Source of the DNA: Bacillus infantis NRRL B-14911 | GTDB taxonomy: Bacteria > Bacillota > Bacilli > Bacillales > Cytobacillaceae | Assembly (NCBI RefSeq): GCF_000473245.1 | Contig: NC_022524.1 | Span: 1,636,501 to 1,700,500, forward strand | DNA length: 64,000 nt | Reading direction: 5' to 3' | Shown: piece by piece, positions 8,155 to 15,759 of the stretch | Position numbering within the stretch: position 1 is the first letter of the stretch | Layout: every line of letters starts with the position of its first letter | Program-made: the position numbers and the translations under genes | Notes under the pieces: model-generated | Told to the model about the DNA's origin: nothing | What the model saw: only the letters and a program-made list of their open reading frames with translations | Database searches by the model: none

Positions 8155-9231
8155 TTAAACTTTGAAATCCATCTTAATCAGCCCTGCTTCTTTTGCAGAA
8201 TTGAAAGCAATCAAAATAAGCGGCCCGATGATAAAGCCAAGAATGCCAAGGAGCTTAAGCCCGAGATACATGGCTATCAAGGTGGAAAGTGGGGAGAGCC
8301 CGATGTGGGTTCCCATTACTTTTGGCTCTACGGTTCTTCTGATGATGAGCAGGACAGCTGCCAGGACGGCAAGCTTCGTGCCCAGAACCACATCCCCTGT
8401 CAAAAGATGAAACAGCGCCCACGGCCCGAGTATAACAATTGAGCCTATGATCGGAATGAAATCAATGATCCACAGGACGAGCGCCATGACCAGTGCGATA
8501 TCCGGCGCTATGATAAGAAGCCCGACAAGACTCACAAAAAAGATGATCAGGCTTACGAGGAACTGTGCCTTGAAAAAGCCCAGTACAACATAAGAGAGAC
8601 GGGATGTCATGAAAGAGACCTTATCGGCTGTCTTTTCTGTCAAGTGGTTGTAGGCACCACGCCGGAGCCTCGGAAGATCGATCAGGAACAGGAATAATGC
8701 AATTAAATAAACAAGGAAGCTGACAAGATAATTCGGGATATTGGTAAGCAGCGCCTTCACATTATCAATGCTTACATATGCAACCAGTTCAGTTTTCGTT
8801 TTATTCAGGAAAGTCTGTACCTGGTTGCTGATCTCATCCACCACATCTTTTGGAAGATCTTCTGCAGCACGGGTGAACTTTTCCTCTGCATCAAGCCATG
8901 CATTGTTTATTTCATTCACATATTCCGGAGCATTTTCAACCAGCTTAATGGCTTCGGTGATCACTTTTGTCGTAATAAAATATCCGGACAGTCCAATAAA
9001 CAGAACAAAAGCAATGAAAACGATCATGACGGAAATTCTTCGTTTGATGTTAAGTTTTCCCTGCAGAAGCTTTACGAGCGGTTCAAGCATGAGTGCTGTT
9101 ATAAAAGCAACAATCAGCGGGACGGAAACAGGGAGGATGAAATAGAAAAGCGTGCCTATTAAGATTAGCCCAATAAGCCAGATGAAAAAACGTTTTGTAA
9201 AAAAACCGGACAAGGTGAAACTCCTTTCCAA
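8155..9231 (-). CDS. AI-2E family transporter / YtvI-like membrane protein
   Basis: A 358-aa membrane protein of the AI-2E exporter superfamily (older name UPF0118). It has paired helices near residues 12-50, a helix at 67-88, a large extracytoplasmic or coiled segment (about 95-150) and a C-terminal helix bundle with the family-typical IIDFIPIIGSIVILGPWAL (about 250-268) and final LGILGFIIGPLILI. Members include the sporulation protein YtvI and putative exporters of signals or cations; which subgroup this belongs to cannot be settled by eye. The start codon (complement of 9229-9231) has AAAGGAG upstream. A TATAAT-like -10 lies upstream around 9288. It converges on the GNAT gene. Confidence 0.78.
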   Translation of the reverse strand: MERSFTLSGFFTKRFFIWLIGLILIGTLFYFILPVSVPLIVAFITALMLEPLVKLLQGKLNIKRRISVMIVFIAFVLFIGLSGYFITTKVITEAIKLVENAPEYVNEINNAWLDAEEKFTRAAEDLPKDVVDEISNQVQTFLNKTKTELVAYVSIDNVKALLTNIPNYLVSFLVYLIALFLFLIDLPRLRRGAYNHLTEKTADKVSFMTSRLSYVVLGFFKAQFLVSLIIFFVSLVGLLIIAPDIALVMALVLWIIDFIPIIGSIVILGPWALFHLLTGDVVLGTKLAVLAAVLLIIRRTVEPKVMGTHIGLSPLSTLIAMYLGLKLLGILGFIIGPLILIAFNSAKEAGLIKMDFKV

Positions 9232-9341
9232 ATCACTGAGGGTTTAGCTTCAGATATTGATTCTTTAAACTGAGATATATTATTATATTATATTACGCAG
9301 AACTGCTGGCCTACAACTGATTTTGTCCGCTATTTTATCTG

Positions 9342-9373
9342 GAAAAAAAGACGCATGGTTTCATGCGTCTTTT
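9342..9373 (-). terminator. Intrinsic terminator of the yugN-like gene
   Basis: On the minus strand, GACGCATG / CATGCGTC with an AAAC loop is followed by seven T. It lies 35 bases beyond the stop of the minus-strand gene at 9408. Confidence 0.9.
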
Positions 9374-9407
9374 ACAGTGCTTCCCATTGTAATGCGGTTC
9401 CTGCAGC

Positions 9408-9767
9408 TTACAGTGCAAACCCTTTAACTTTGCTCTGGATGTCTGCAAGGGTTTTTTCGCATTGGCTGACCAGTGTCTTAGGGAAGCTTTCTCCTTCTCC
9501 ATACTCAATTCCATGGGGATAATAATGCTTTCCTAATAAAGGAGTCATCAGCTGGATAACGGCTTTATGGGAGCCGATATCCCCTTCCGCTGCGTAACCG
9601 AAGACACGCAGATAGAAAACGCCTTCTTTTAATTCAAACTTGCGGTCGTATGTAACTCTTTCATAATCCCATTGGCCTTCACGGACCAATCCATGTTCAA
9701 GCATCACTTCATCAAGACGTGTAAGGTCTGCTTTCAGTTCTTCCAAACCAGTATTTTCGAACTTCAT
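9408..9767 (-). CDS. YugN-like family protein
   Basis: A 119-aa soluble protein that looks like the Bacillaceae YugN-like family of unknown function. Visible features are the N-terminal MKFENTGLEELKADL, a central FYLRVFGYAAEGDIG and the segment LGKHYYPHGIEYGE. The open frame extends 30 codons further upstream, but the ATG at 9767 has a perfect ribosome-binding site (AGGAGGGAC, complement of 9772-9780) and starts the family-like sequence, so the upstream part is taken as non-coding. Single gene with its own terminator, divergent from ylbB. Function unknown. Confidence 0.82.
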   Translation of the reverse strand: MKFENTGLEELKADLTRLDEVMLEHGLVREGQWDYERVTYDRKFELKEGVFYLRVFGYAAEGDIGSHKAVIQLMTPLLGKHYYPHGIEYGEGESFPKTLVSQCEKTLADIQSKVKGFAL

Positions 9768-10105
9768 CTTTGTCCCTCCTGAAAAACAATGCCGTCCTTT
9801 TGGACAGCAATTCTGTAAGTAAAGGCAACCAGCGGCCAAGCCTTTCAAAAAAGGCATCCCGGGACTATAAGCAATGAAATCGGGACCCTTTTATCTCAAA
9901 TTTAATAATAGTAGAAAAATGTCAAAGTTGCAACGAATAGATGAAGAAAACTTAAAACAGTCACAATTATGCTGGTCTTTATGGCTGTCCTTATTTTCCC
10001 GCTGCAGTACATAATTATCCCTTGACTGGAAACCCTATCTTTTAGCGAATCTGTCTGCCCCTCTGAATGAGGCGGCAGGCAGGAATCAAATAAGGAGGGC
10101 TTATA

Positions 10106-10537
10106 ATGAAGAAAATTGGCGATATAATGACAAGAGATGTAGATTGCTGCACTCTTCTGGACAATATGTATGAGGTAGCTTTGAAAATGAAGGAGCAGGA
10201 TGTCGGCGCCATCCCGATTGTGGATGCTGACAGGCTTGTAGGGATGATTACAGATCGGGACATCGTGGTAAGAGGGGTGGCAGAGAAGCATCCGGGATCT
10301 ACAAAAGTGGAGGATATCATGAGCAGTGATCTTGTTACAGTCTCGCCTGATGCCAATATCAGCGAAGCATCAAGGATCATGGCTGAGCATCAGATCAGGA
10401 GGCTTCCTGTCGTAGAAAACGGCAAACTGGCCGGCATCATATCCCTCGGCGACCTTGCCGTCAGCAGCCGCACCAACGCCCAGGCCGGAATGGCCCTCAC
10501 AGACATCTCTGAACACGAAAATGAAGCAACTCAATAA
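10106..10537 (+). CDS. ylbB: CBS-domain protein YlbB
   Basis: A 143-aa protein made of a tandem pair of CBS motifs (about 1-60 and 70-128), forming one Bateman module that typically binds adenosine nucleotides and senses energy state. Motifs are IMTRDVDCCT, VGAIPIVDADRLVGMITDRDIVVR and the repeat IMSSDLVTV / RRLPVVENGKLAGIISLGDLAV. No catalytic domain is attached. Size and position match B. subtilis ylbB. AAGGAGGGC precedes the ATG. No gene partner is co-transcribed, and the partner protein is unknown. Confidence 0.88.
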   Translation: MKKIGDIMTRDVDCCTLLDNMYEVALKMKEQDVGAIPIVDADRLVGMITDRDIVVRGVAEKHPGSTKVEDIMSSDLVTVSPDANISEASRIMAEHQIRRLPVVENGKLAGIISLGDLAVSSRTNAQAGMALTDISEHENEATQ

Positions 10538-10638
10538 ACTGCTTAGTAAATTTTTTATTTGGATTAAAACCTTGTAGCAGGTCAGAAATCTAATCTATTG
10601 CGATTGATTTTCAAGATTAGTTTAATTTTGTTAATAGG

Positions 10639-10773
10639 GCTGATGATTTCCGCTCCAGACACTTCGCTTTCCGCGGGGCGGAGTTGAGCCTCCTCACGCT
10701 TACGCGCTGCGGGGTCTCAACATTTCCGCTGCTGTCCCGCAGGAGTCTACGTGTCTTCCTCTACAATCATCAG
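10639..10773 (+). repeat. Dispersed intergenic repeat, copy 1
   Basis: This GC-rich, non-coding stretch recurs in inverted orientation at 57084-57194. Shared blocks include ACTTCGCTTTCCG, GGGCGGAGTTGAGCCTCCTC and GCGCTGCGGGGTCTCAACAT. The copy is bounded by CTGATGA at the left and TCATCAG at the right, a terminal inverted repeat. Similar elements occur many times in Bacillaceae chromosomes, as I recall. It fills most of the 487-base gap between ylbB and ylbC; the rest of the gap holds no gene I can support. Confidence 0.8.
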
Positions 10774-10982
10774 GGTTTCAAAATTTAATTGCTGCCCGAG
10801 CTTAACCTAATAATAATTTACTTTAGGACTGCTTAAGCAGTCTTTTTGTGTTTTCAATGACAAACCTGCAATTTTGTCATTCTATTCTATTAAAAAGAAA
10901 GTTGAAAATGATATAATAATCTATATACTGCGGCATATAATGATAGAAAAGATAGAAAAGACGGCAGGGAGGGGGCTGGAGT

Positions 10983-12050
10983 CTGCTAAAATTAATCCGT
11001 ATTTTAATTATTGTATCCATTTTTTTGGTGATTAGTTTTTATTTTAATATATCATCAGACCCTAAAGACGAACTCCTGATCAGTGATGAGGAAACGAAAC
11101 CCCAGAAAGACGATTCTCTCAGCGAGCAAAATATGATTGACGAATCTTCCTTAAAGCTTCCGGGGGAGGGCCTGTCATCGCTTATTGGCAAAAATGCCTC
11201 TGATCTGCAGGTCTTGCTTGGTGACCCGGAACGTAAAGACCCATCAGAATATGGCTATGAATGGTGGATTTATAAGAAAGGCACCAGCCAGTATGTTCAG
11301 GCGGGCGTATTGGATGGAAGGATTGTCACGCTGTTTGCCACAGGGCCCGATGCTGACGTGAGTCCTTTCCATATAGGTCAGCCGGTCAGCGAAATTTATT
11401 CTTCTGTGTTTATTGACACTAATATTAATTTTCAATACAAAGGCAGCTCATACCGGTTTGAACTCTCTGAAGACGATCTGAATACCAGGCCGCTCATCAA
11501 GGCCGGAAATATTTATGCACAGCTGTATATCGACCGTTTCACAGGCGAGCTGTCCAGCATCAGGTATATGGATGCCCCGACGCTTGTAAAGCTCCGGCCT
11601 TATGAACTGGTATACAGGGGTGAGCTGATAGAAGCCAAGCCTTCAGAGCAGGCAGAAAAGAGGCTGATTGAAGAAGGAAATGAAAAACAGATATTCGACA
11701 TCAGCAACTTTATCAGGGCAAGGCATGAATTGAATGTGCTTGAATGGGACGAAGCTACTGCAAAAGTAGCTTATGAGCATAGCAGGGATATGTTTGAAAG
11801 CAAACAGTTTTCCCATACCTCGGAAAAATACGGCGAGCTGTCGGACAGGCTTGAGGCTGGGGAGGTTTTTTATCAGATGGCTGGCGAGAATATCGCTGCT
11901 CACTATGTGGATGCTCCCGCAGTAGTTGAAGGCTGGCTGAATAGCAAAGGCCACAGGGAGAGCCTGCTAAACCCGGACTTCACCCACCTGGGCGTCGGCG
12001 TGTACGACAGGCATTATACTCAGAATTTTATACAGAAATGGCAAGAGTGA
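10983..12050 (+). CDS. ylbC: CAP-domain extracytoplasmic protein YlbC (probable CTG start)
   Basis: A 355-aa protein anchored by an N-terminal membrane segment, with a CAP-associated N-terminal domain (about 60-195) and a C-terminal CAP/SCP-like domain (about 225-352). CAP signatures are FIRARHELNVLEWDE, FSHTSEKYG, AGENIAA and GWLNSKGHRESLLNPDFTHLGVG (read in parts). CAP proteins are secreted; function in Bacillus is unknown. From the first standard start (TTG 11025) the membrane segment would be cut and no ribosome-binding site exists. Reading back in frame, CTG at 10983 sits seven bases after GGGAGGGGG (10967-10975) and restores a full signal anchor (LLKLIRILIIVSIFLVISFY). Single gene with a terminator. 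Confidence 0.85.
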   Translation: MLKLIRILIIVSIFLVISFYFNISSDPKDELLISDEETKPQKDDSLSEQNMIDESSLKLPGEGLSSLIGKNASDLQVLLGDPERKDPSEYGYEWWIYKKGTSQYVQAGVLDGRIVTLFATGPDADVSPFHIGQPVSEIYSSVFIDTNINFQYKGSSYRFELSEDDLNTRPLIKAGNIYAQLYIDRFTGELSSIRYMDAPTLVKLRPYELVYRGELIEAKPSEQAEKRLIEEGNEKQIFDISNFIRARHELNVLEWDEATAKVAYEHSRDMFESKQFSHTSEKYGELSDRLEAGEVFYQMAGENIAAHYVDAPAVVEGWLNSKGHRESLLNPDFTHLGVGVYDRHYTQNFIQKWQE

Positions 12051-12058
12051 AGATAGTC

Positions 12059-12095
12059 AAAGAGGCCTCCGGACTGCCGGGAGCCTCTTTTTTTT
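12059..12095. terminator. Bidirectional terminator downstream of ylbC
   Basis: Stem AAGAGGCCTCC-type / GGGAGCCTCTT with a short loop and T8 on the plus side. The minus-strand gene ends at 12094, inside the T tract, so both converging genes share it. Confidence 0.85.
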
Positions 12096-12483
12096 AGTCT
12101 GTTTCAAGGGATGCTGTCTGATTCAGTCCTTTTTTGGGCATTGAACGGTTTACAATGAAAATATCTTTCTGCCATTTCCCGAAAAGGATAATAAATTCGC
12201 CCTCTTTAAAACCGGGATACCTGAATTCTTGATCTGCTGCCTGCAGCTTTCTGGCTATGATTGTCTTTGCTGAAGCCTGGAGGCGCATTTCAAGCACCCA
12301 AACATACAGATGATGATAATAGCGCTGCTTTTCAAGGTGAAGCGCAGTGACTTTCCCTTCAATCACAGCTTCTTCAGGGACCATGCCAATACTTCTCCAT
12401 TCTGCTTCGGAATTCCGCCTTTCCTTCCTCGTGACCCAGAAGAAGTATAAGCATATAATAGGGATGACAATGGCGGTGACCAT
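12094..12483 (-). CDS. Uncharacterised small membrane-anchored protein
   Basis: I do not recognise this 129-aa protein. It begins with one hydrophobic helix (about residues 3-17), then a charged stretch and a beta-rich domain with aromatic strands (YYHHLYVWVLEM, KEGEFIILFGKW). The layout resembles a membrane-anchored OB- or SH3-like barrel, which is only an impression. The start (complement of 12481-12483) follows AAGGAGGG five bases upstream. That site overlaps the stop of the thioesterase gene before it, so the two are likely translated from one minus-strand transcript. It lies between ylbC and ylbD, where I recall no counterpart in B. subtilis. Confidence 0.7.
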   Translation of the reverse strand: MVTAIVIPIICLYFFWVTRKERRNSEAEWRSIGMVPEEAVIEGKVTALHLEKQRYYHHLYVWVLEMRLQASAKTIIARKLQAADQEFRYPGFKEGEFIILFGKWQKDIFIVNRSMPKKGLNQTASLETD

Positions 12484-12493
12484 AGCGCCCTCC

Positions 12494-12979
12494 TTATTTT
12501 TTTTCTATAACAAAAAAGCTGCCAGTAGCCTGTGCGATCTTCCGTCCGTCAGCCCTGTATACATCAGCAGAAAGAACCATGGTCTTCGTGCCTTTGTGGC
12601 TGAGGGCGGCTGTACATATAATGTTTTCGCCTTTACCGACAGCCAGATAGTGGATATTCAGCTGTGTGGTGACTGCCCCATAGCCCTCAGGCAGAAGGGA
12701 GTTGGCAAGGGTGCCCATTGCTGAATCGACAGCAGTGGCCGTGATCCCTCCATGCACGATGCCGAGTGTATTATGCAGGAGGGGGGAGACGGGCATTGTA
12801 ATTTTGCATTCCTGTGCTGTGATGGTCCGGTCCATATGCAGGATGCCGCCTATATAGGAGCTGTTTATGTTATCCTGCTTCTTCTTCACTCCGGCAAGAA
12901 GTGTGTGCAAAACCTTCCTGTCGTCATCAGTGGCCTGTTCAAGGCAGGCTTCGAATAAATCCCTTAGCTGCTCATCCAT
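12494..12979 (-). CDS. PaaI-type hotdog-fold thioesterase
   Basis: A 161-aa PaaI/YuxO-type acyl-CoA thioesterase candidate. The hotdog-fold active-site region is plain: PLLHNTLGIVHGGITATAVDSAMGTLA (read in parts, about 65-91), where the HGG loop and following Asp are typical of the PaaI clade. After it come strands TTQLNIHYL and VLSADVYRADGRKIAQATGSFFV. It should hydrolyse an aryl- or acyl-CoA; the substrate is unknown. The frame is open from a GTG at 12988, but AAAGGTG lies six bases before the ATG at 12979, which is preferred. It is first of two genes in a minus-strand operon. Confidence 0.83.
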   Translation of the reverse strand: MDEQLRDLFEACLEQATDDDRKVLHTLLAGVKKKQDNINSSYIGGILHMDRTITAQECKITMPVSPLLHNTLGIVHGGITATAVDSAMGTLANSLLPEGYGAVTTQLNIHYLAVGKGENIICTAALSHKGTKTMVLSADVYRADGRKIAQATGSFFVIEKK

Positions 12980-13059
12980 AAATATCACCTTTCACATGCT
13001 TTCTGCTTCATATCTTATCATTTAATTGGCATTTTTTGCATCTGTGAAAGACAGCTTTC

Positions 13060-13087
13060 ACATTTCATGAAGCTTTTTCATATGGTA
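13060..13087 (+). promoter_or_regulatory. Candidate sigma-K-type promoter of ylbD
   Basis: ACA at 13060-13062, a 16-base spacer and CATATGGTA at 13079-13087 fit the late mother-cell consensus (mACm, N16-17, CATAnnnTA) exactly. The expected start near 13095 is about 28 bases before ylbD. A short motif can match by chance, but the target is a predicted coat protein, which is the right class for this sigma factor. Confidence 0.5.
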
Positions 13088-13122
13088 AAGTAGGCGAATG
13101 CATCAGATGAGGTGATTGGATT

Positions 13123-13521
13123 ATGACAGTAAAGAAACTTCATCCTTCCGTTGCGCAATTCAAGGACTTCGTAAAATCCAGGCCGCATATCATAAAAGAA
13201 GTAAGAGATGGAAAGTCGACGTGGCAGGATCTATACGAAGATTGGTACCTTCTCGGTGAGGAGGATGCCAGATGGGGCGAATCGGATCCTGGGGCAGAAG
13301 TGAAGGAAGAGGAGAAAAAAAGCGACTGGATGTCCACGGTGATGGGCACCGTCAAAAAAATGGATCCCGGCCAGGTGCAAGGATATATTAATAATCTCAG
13401 CCAGGCCCTGTCTGCGGTCCAGGGCGTAATCTCCCAATTCCAGACAGGAGGCCAGACCCCAGGCTCACAAAGCCCGGTCCAGGCAAAACCGCCAAATCCT
13501 TTTTCATTCCGAAAAGATTGA
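13123..13521 (+). CDS. ylbD: YlbD family spore coat protein (putative)
   Basis: A 132-aa protein of the YlbD-type coat protein family. The N-terminal part MTVKKLHPSVAQFKDFVKSRP and WQDLYEDWYLLGEED (about 43-57) match the family. The middle is acidic/lysine-rich (KEEEKKSDW) and the tail is Gln/Pro/Gly-rich and probably disordered, as in many coat proteins. GAGGTGATTGG precedes the ATG. It is followed 17 bases later by ylbE, so the pair is an operon as in B. subtilis. Coat assignment rests on the family name and the sigma-K-like promoter, not on direct evidence. Confidence 0.82.
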   Translation: MTVKKLHPSVAQFKDFVKSRPHIIKEVRDGKSTWQDLYEDWYLLGEEDARWGESDPGAEVKEEEKKSDWMSTVMGTVKKMDPGQVQGYINNLSQALSAVQGVISQFQTGGQTPGSQSPVQAKPPNPFSFRKD

Positions 13522-13538
13522 TTTAAGGCAGGTGTGAG

Positions 13539-13781
13539 ATGAGAAGAGATATCCTTGACTATTTAGAGCAGAAAAAAGAACTGAAGCAATTTATTAGAGA
13601 ACAGCCCCAATGGTATCGCACTTTGTCCAGGAATCCCCAGGAAATACAAGCGCTGGAGGTTGCCGCACTGCATTATTATAAAAGAACGATCCCGCATCAT
13701 GTTGAGAAGTTCACCAATGGCGTCCAGATGGCTTCCATGATGATGAGCATGTTTCAGGCAATGAACTCACAATCTTCATAG
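13539..13781 (+). CDS. ylbE: YlbE-like family protein
   Basis: An 80-aa protein of the YlbE-like family, function unknown. Signature stretches are MRRDILDYLEQKKELKQFIR, QPQWYRTLSRNP and YYKRTIPHHVEKFTNGVQMA (about 50-69), with a Met-rich C-terminus. No signal peptide or membrane helix. The start follows GCAGGTGTGAG, and it is co-transcribed with ylbD (17-base gap); a strong terminator follows. A sporulation role is possible by association with ylbD only. Confidence 0.85.
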   Translation: MRRDILDYLEQKKELKQFIREQPQWYRTLSRNPQEIQALEVAALHYYKRTIPHHVEKFTNGVQMASMMMSMFQAMNSQSS

Positions 13782-13783
13782 TA

Positions 13784-13812
13784 AGCTCTTCTCCCGGGAG
13801 AAGAGCTTTTTT
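13784..13812 (+). terminator. Intrinsic terminator of ylbDE
   Basis: Perfect 12-base palindromic stem AGCTCTTCTCCC / GGGAGAAGAGCT with almost no loop, then T6. Confidence 0.92.
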
Positions 13813-13920
13813 CATTGTGTTTTAAAAAAAGATTCGCTCTCTCTTTGAAAATTTCTGCTCATAAACAGCTGCCTTCCAAGAAAGACTAGTAATAGCCTGG
13901 TGGCAAAGGAGGAACAAGAA

Positions 13921-14334
13921 ATGAAAAAAGTAATCGCCTTGTTCATTGGAATCGGAGCAGTGCTGGCTGCCGGATGCGGCAAAGATTTGCCGGAGCCGGA
14001 GGCAAAGCTGTTTGAAACAGCGGATATTGGGGCTAAAAACATTTCAGCAGCAGGGCTGAAGGAAAAGGAGAGCCCGCTATTTGTTAAATATACAATCCAT
14101 GGCAGTGACCTATACATAGACTGTATCGTTACAGGAGTTTCTTTCCGGGATGGTGCAGGGGAACAGCAAGGGAAAATCCTGCTGTATGCTGACGGAAAGA
14201 AAGTGCGGGAAGTCCATGCTGCTTCCTTTTCGGTCAAAGGGCTCGCAAGCGGACTCCATCACATAAAGGTGAAAGTAGTTTCAAAAGGAAGTACTGGGGG
14301 GGCAGAAAAGGAATTTACTGTAAAAATACCTTAA
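13921..14334 (+). CDS. Small lipoprotein of unknown function
   Basis: A 137-aa predicted lipoprotein: signal peptide MKKVIALFIGIGAVLAAGC with lipobox LAAG-C (Cys19), then a short linker and an all-beta domain (about 45-137) with alternating strands such as LYIDCIVTGVSF, KILLYADGKKVREV and HHIKVKVVSKGS. This looks like an immunoglobulin-like fold. The frame begins earlier, at 13900, but AAAGGAGG (13905-13912) fixes the ATG at 13921 and yields a proper signal. I do not recognise the family. It is inserted between ylbE and ylbF, which are neighbours in B. subtilis. Confidence 0.75.
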   Translation: MKKVIALFIGIGAVLAAGCGKDLPEPEAKLFETADIGAKNISAAGLKEKESPLFVKYTIHGSDLYIDCIVTGVSFRDGAGEQQGKILLYADGKKVREVHAASFSVKGLASGLHHIKVKVVSKGSTGGAEKEFTVKIP

Positions 14335-14393
14335 GCACATACTTCGCAATTTAACATATTCATGATAGAATATGAATCGGAGGTGGGCTTTTC

Positions 14394-14834
14394 ATGCTTG
14401 CAACAACCGAAAGAGTCGAATTGCTTGAGAGAGCTGACCAATTATCGGCCATGATTCTTACATCAGAAGCGGCGGAGCAGTACCGCGCTTGTTTATATAA
14501 AGTGAAAAACAGCAGGGAGACTCAAAGGAAAATTCAAGCCTTTGTAAAAATGAAGGAGCAGTACGAAGAAGTGCAGCGCTTCGGAAGGTATCATCCTGAT
14601 TATAAAACAGTGATGATGAGCATCAGGGAAGTGAAAAGGGAGATGGACATGGACATTCATCTGGCTGAGTTCAAAAAGGCTGAAACAGATCTGCAAAGCC
14701 TGCTTGACGAAGTCAGTCTCATCATTGGAAAGTCTGTCTCGGAAAGTGTTAAGGTGCCGACTGGCAACCCGTTCTTTGACTCCAGCTGCGGAGGCGGCTG
14801 CGGATCAGGCGGAAGCTGCAGCTGTTCCGCATAA
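14394..14834 (+). CDS. ylbF: RicF/YlbF, Y-complex subunit controlling RNase Y processing
   Basis: A 146-aa member of the YlbF/YmcA family. In B. subtilis RicF forms the Y-complex with RicA (YmcA) and RicT (YaaT), carries [4Fe-4S] clusters, and promotes RNase Y maturation of mRNAs; it affects competence, sporulation and biofilms. The sequence is helical (about 5-120) and ends in a Cys/Gly-rich tail with five Cys between about residues 130 and 144 (SSCGGGCGSGGSCSCS), the cluster-binding part. AGGTGGG precedes the ATG. It is monocistronic between a small lipoprotein gene and ylbG; a terminator follows. Confidence 0.92.
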   Translation: MLATTERVELLERADQLSAMILTSEAAEQYRACLYKVKNSRETQRKIQAFVKMKEQYEEVQRFGRYHPDYKTVMMSIREVKREMDMDIHLAEFKKAETDLQSLLDEVSLIIGKSVSESVKVPTGNPFFDSSCGGGCGSGGSCSCSA

Positions 14835-14843
14835 ATCAGCATG

Positions 14844-14872
14844 GCCCGGGAGCTTGTACTCCCGGGCTTTTT
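14844..14872 (+). terminator. Intrinsic terminator of ylbF
   Basis: Stem GCCCGGGAG / CTCCCGGGC with a six-base loop, then T5. Confidence 0.9.
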
Positions 14873-14970
14873 GCATTCCGCAGCGGCACATAAGTCTATA
14901 AGCTTTTCTTGATATATGCCTTTTTGTTTGCTAGACTATAAAAAACTGCCAAATTGAAGGGGAAAATTAT

Positions 14971-15246
14971 ATGCTAGGTCAGCGACAGGGAATCATTGTT
15001 TGGCTTTATTCTCTTAAGCAGGCAAAAATGCTGAGACGGTTTGGGAATGTCCACTATGTTTCCAAAAAGCTGAAGTATGCGGTCATTTACTGCGATATAG
15101 AGGATACTGAGGCATTGATCCAAAAAATTTCATCCTATTCATTCGTAAAAAAGGCTGAGCCTTCCTATAAACCGTTCCTGAAGACAGAATTCGAAAATTC
15201 GAAGCCGGATAAAGCGAAAGAATACGATTATAAAATGGGTATTTAA
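14971..15246 (+). CDS. ylbG: YlbG family protein (DUF2129)
   Basis: A 91-aa cytoplasmic protein of the YlbG/DUF2129 family, found throughout Bacilli, function unknown. Characteristic stretches are [21 protein letters not shown] (read in parts), [15 protein letters not shown] and [18 protein letters not shown]. The beta-alpha-beta pattern is ferredoxin-like and could bind RNA or protein, but this is inferred. AAGGGGAAAAT precedes the ATG. Position after ylbF matches B. subtilis. Confidence 0.9.
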   Translation: MLGQRQGIIVWLYSLKQAKMLRRFGNVHYVSKKLKYAVIYCDIEDTEALIQKISSYSFVKKAEPSYKPFLKTEFENSKPDKAKEYDYKMGI

Positions 15247-15277
15247 AAAGGCAGGGAGAAATCCCTGCCTTTTTTTC
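15245..15277 (+). terminator. Intrinsic terminator of ylbG
   Basis: Stem AAAGGCAGGG / CCCTGCCTTT with a six-base loop and a T7 tail starts at the ylbG stop. Confidence 0.92.
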
Positions 15278-15329
15278 TGATGAACAAACAATACAATTCT
15301 GCTGCGCTGAGCCTTCTATCCTGAAGTGC

Positions 15330-15360
15330 CTTAAGCTTGTCGGGGCTGATCAAGGCTTTT
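15330..15360 (+). repeat. Degenerate fragment of the 18-kb intergenic repeat
   Basis: CTTAAGCTTGTCGGGGCTGA and CAAGGCTTTT here resemble the 3' part of the repeats at 17765-18091 (CTTATGCTTGTCAGGGGTGA, GCAAGGCGCTTCCGCTTTT). Most positions agree, and a seven-base block is missing near the end. Probably a decayed copy in the gap between ylbG and the next minus-strand gene. Confidence 0.5.
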
Positions 15361-15369
15361 CAGCATTTC

Positions 15370-15759
15370 TTAGTGCAGCGGCTGAATATAATGGTTCAAT
15401 CTGAGAATGCCGATGAGGTACTGATAGAATAATTCTTTTTCTGCAAAGAGTGCAGAAGGCTTGACTTCCAGCCGGATTATTTCCTTTTCGCAATCATCAG
15501 CTAAATCCTTAAATAATTGAAACCTGGCGTTGGGAGCTTTGTCAGGATGGGGGATACCTTCCCGGCAAATATACAGAGGCTGGAATTTCCCTGTCTCGGC
15601 AGGCCTGAGCACCGCGGCGACCGATGTCATCTCTTTCCCTTCATAAGCGGATTGAAATGCTATCAAATGCTGCAGCCGATGTTTGTTAGAACGGACAATT
15701 TCAAGTAATTCATATATATCGGAATAGCCTTCTCCCAATTCAATAAAACGCTGGATCAC
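15370..15759 (-). CDS. Conserved Bacillaceae protein (DUF7147-like), function unknown
   Basis: A 129-aa soluble protein I associate with a Bacillaceae family of unknown function (DUF7147-type); some databases carry an unsupported kinase name for it. The N-terminus MIQRFIELGEGYSDIYELLEI is followed by FQSAYEGKEMTSVAAVLRPAE, a strand-rich middle, and helices FQLFKDLADDCEKEIIRLEV and FYQYLIGILRLNHYI near the end. No motif of a known enzyme is visible. The GTG start (complement of 15757-15759) lies seven bases after AGGAGG; the nearby ATG is followed at once by a stop in its frame. Single minus-strand gene. Confidence 0.72.
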   Translation of the reverse strand: MIQRFIELGEGYSDIYELLEIVRSNKHRLQHLIAFQSAYEGKEMTSVAAVLRPAETGKFQPLYICREGIPHPDKAPNARFQLFKDLADDCEKEIIRLEVKPSALFAEKELFYQYLIGILRLNHYIQPLH

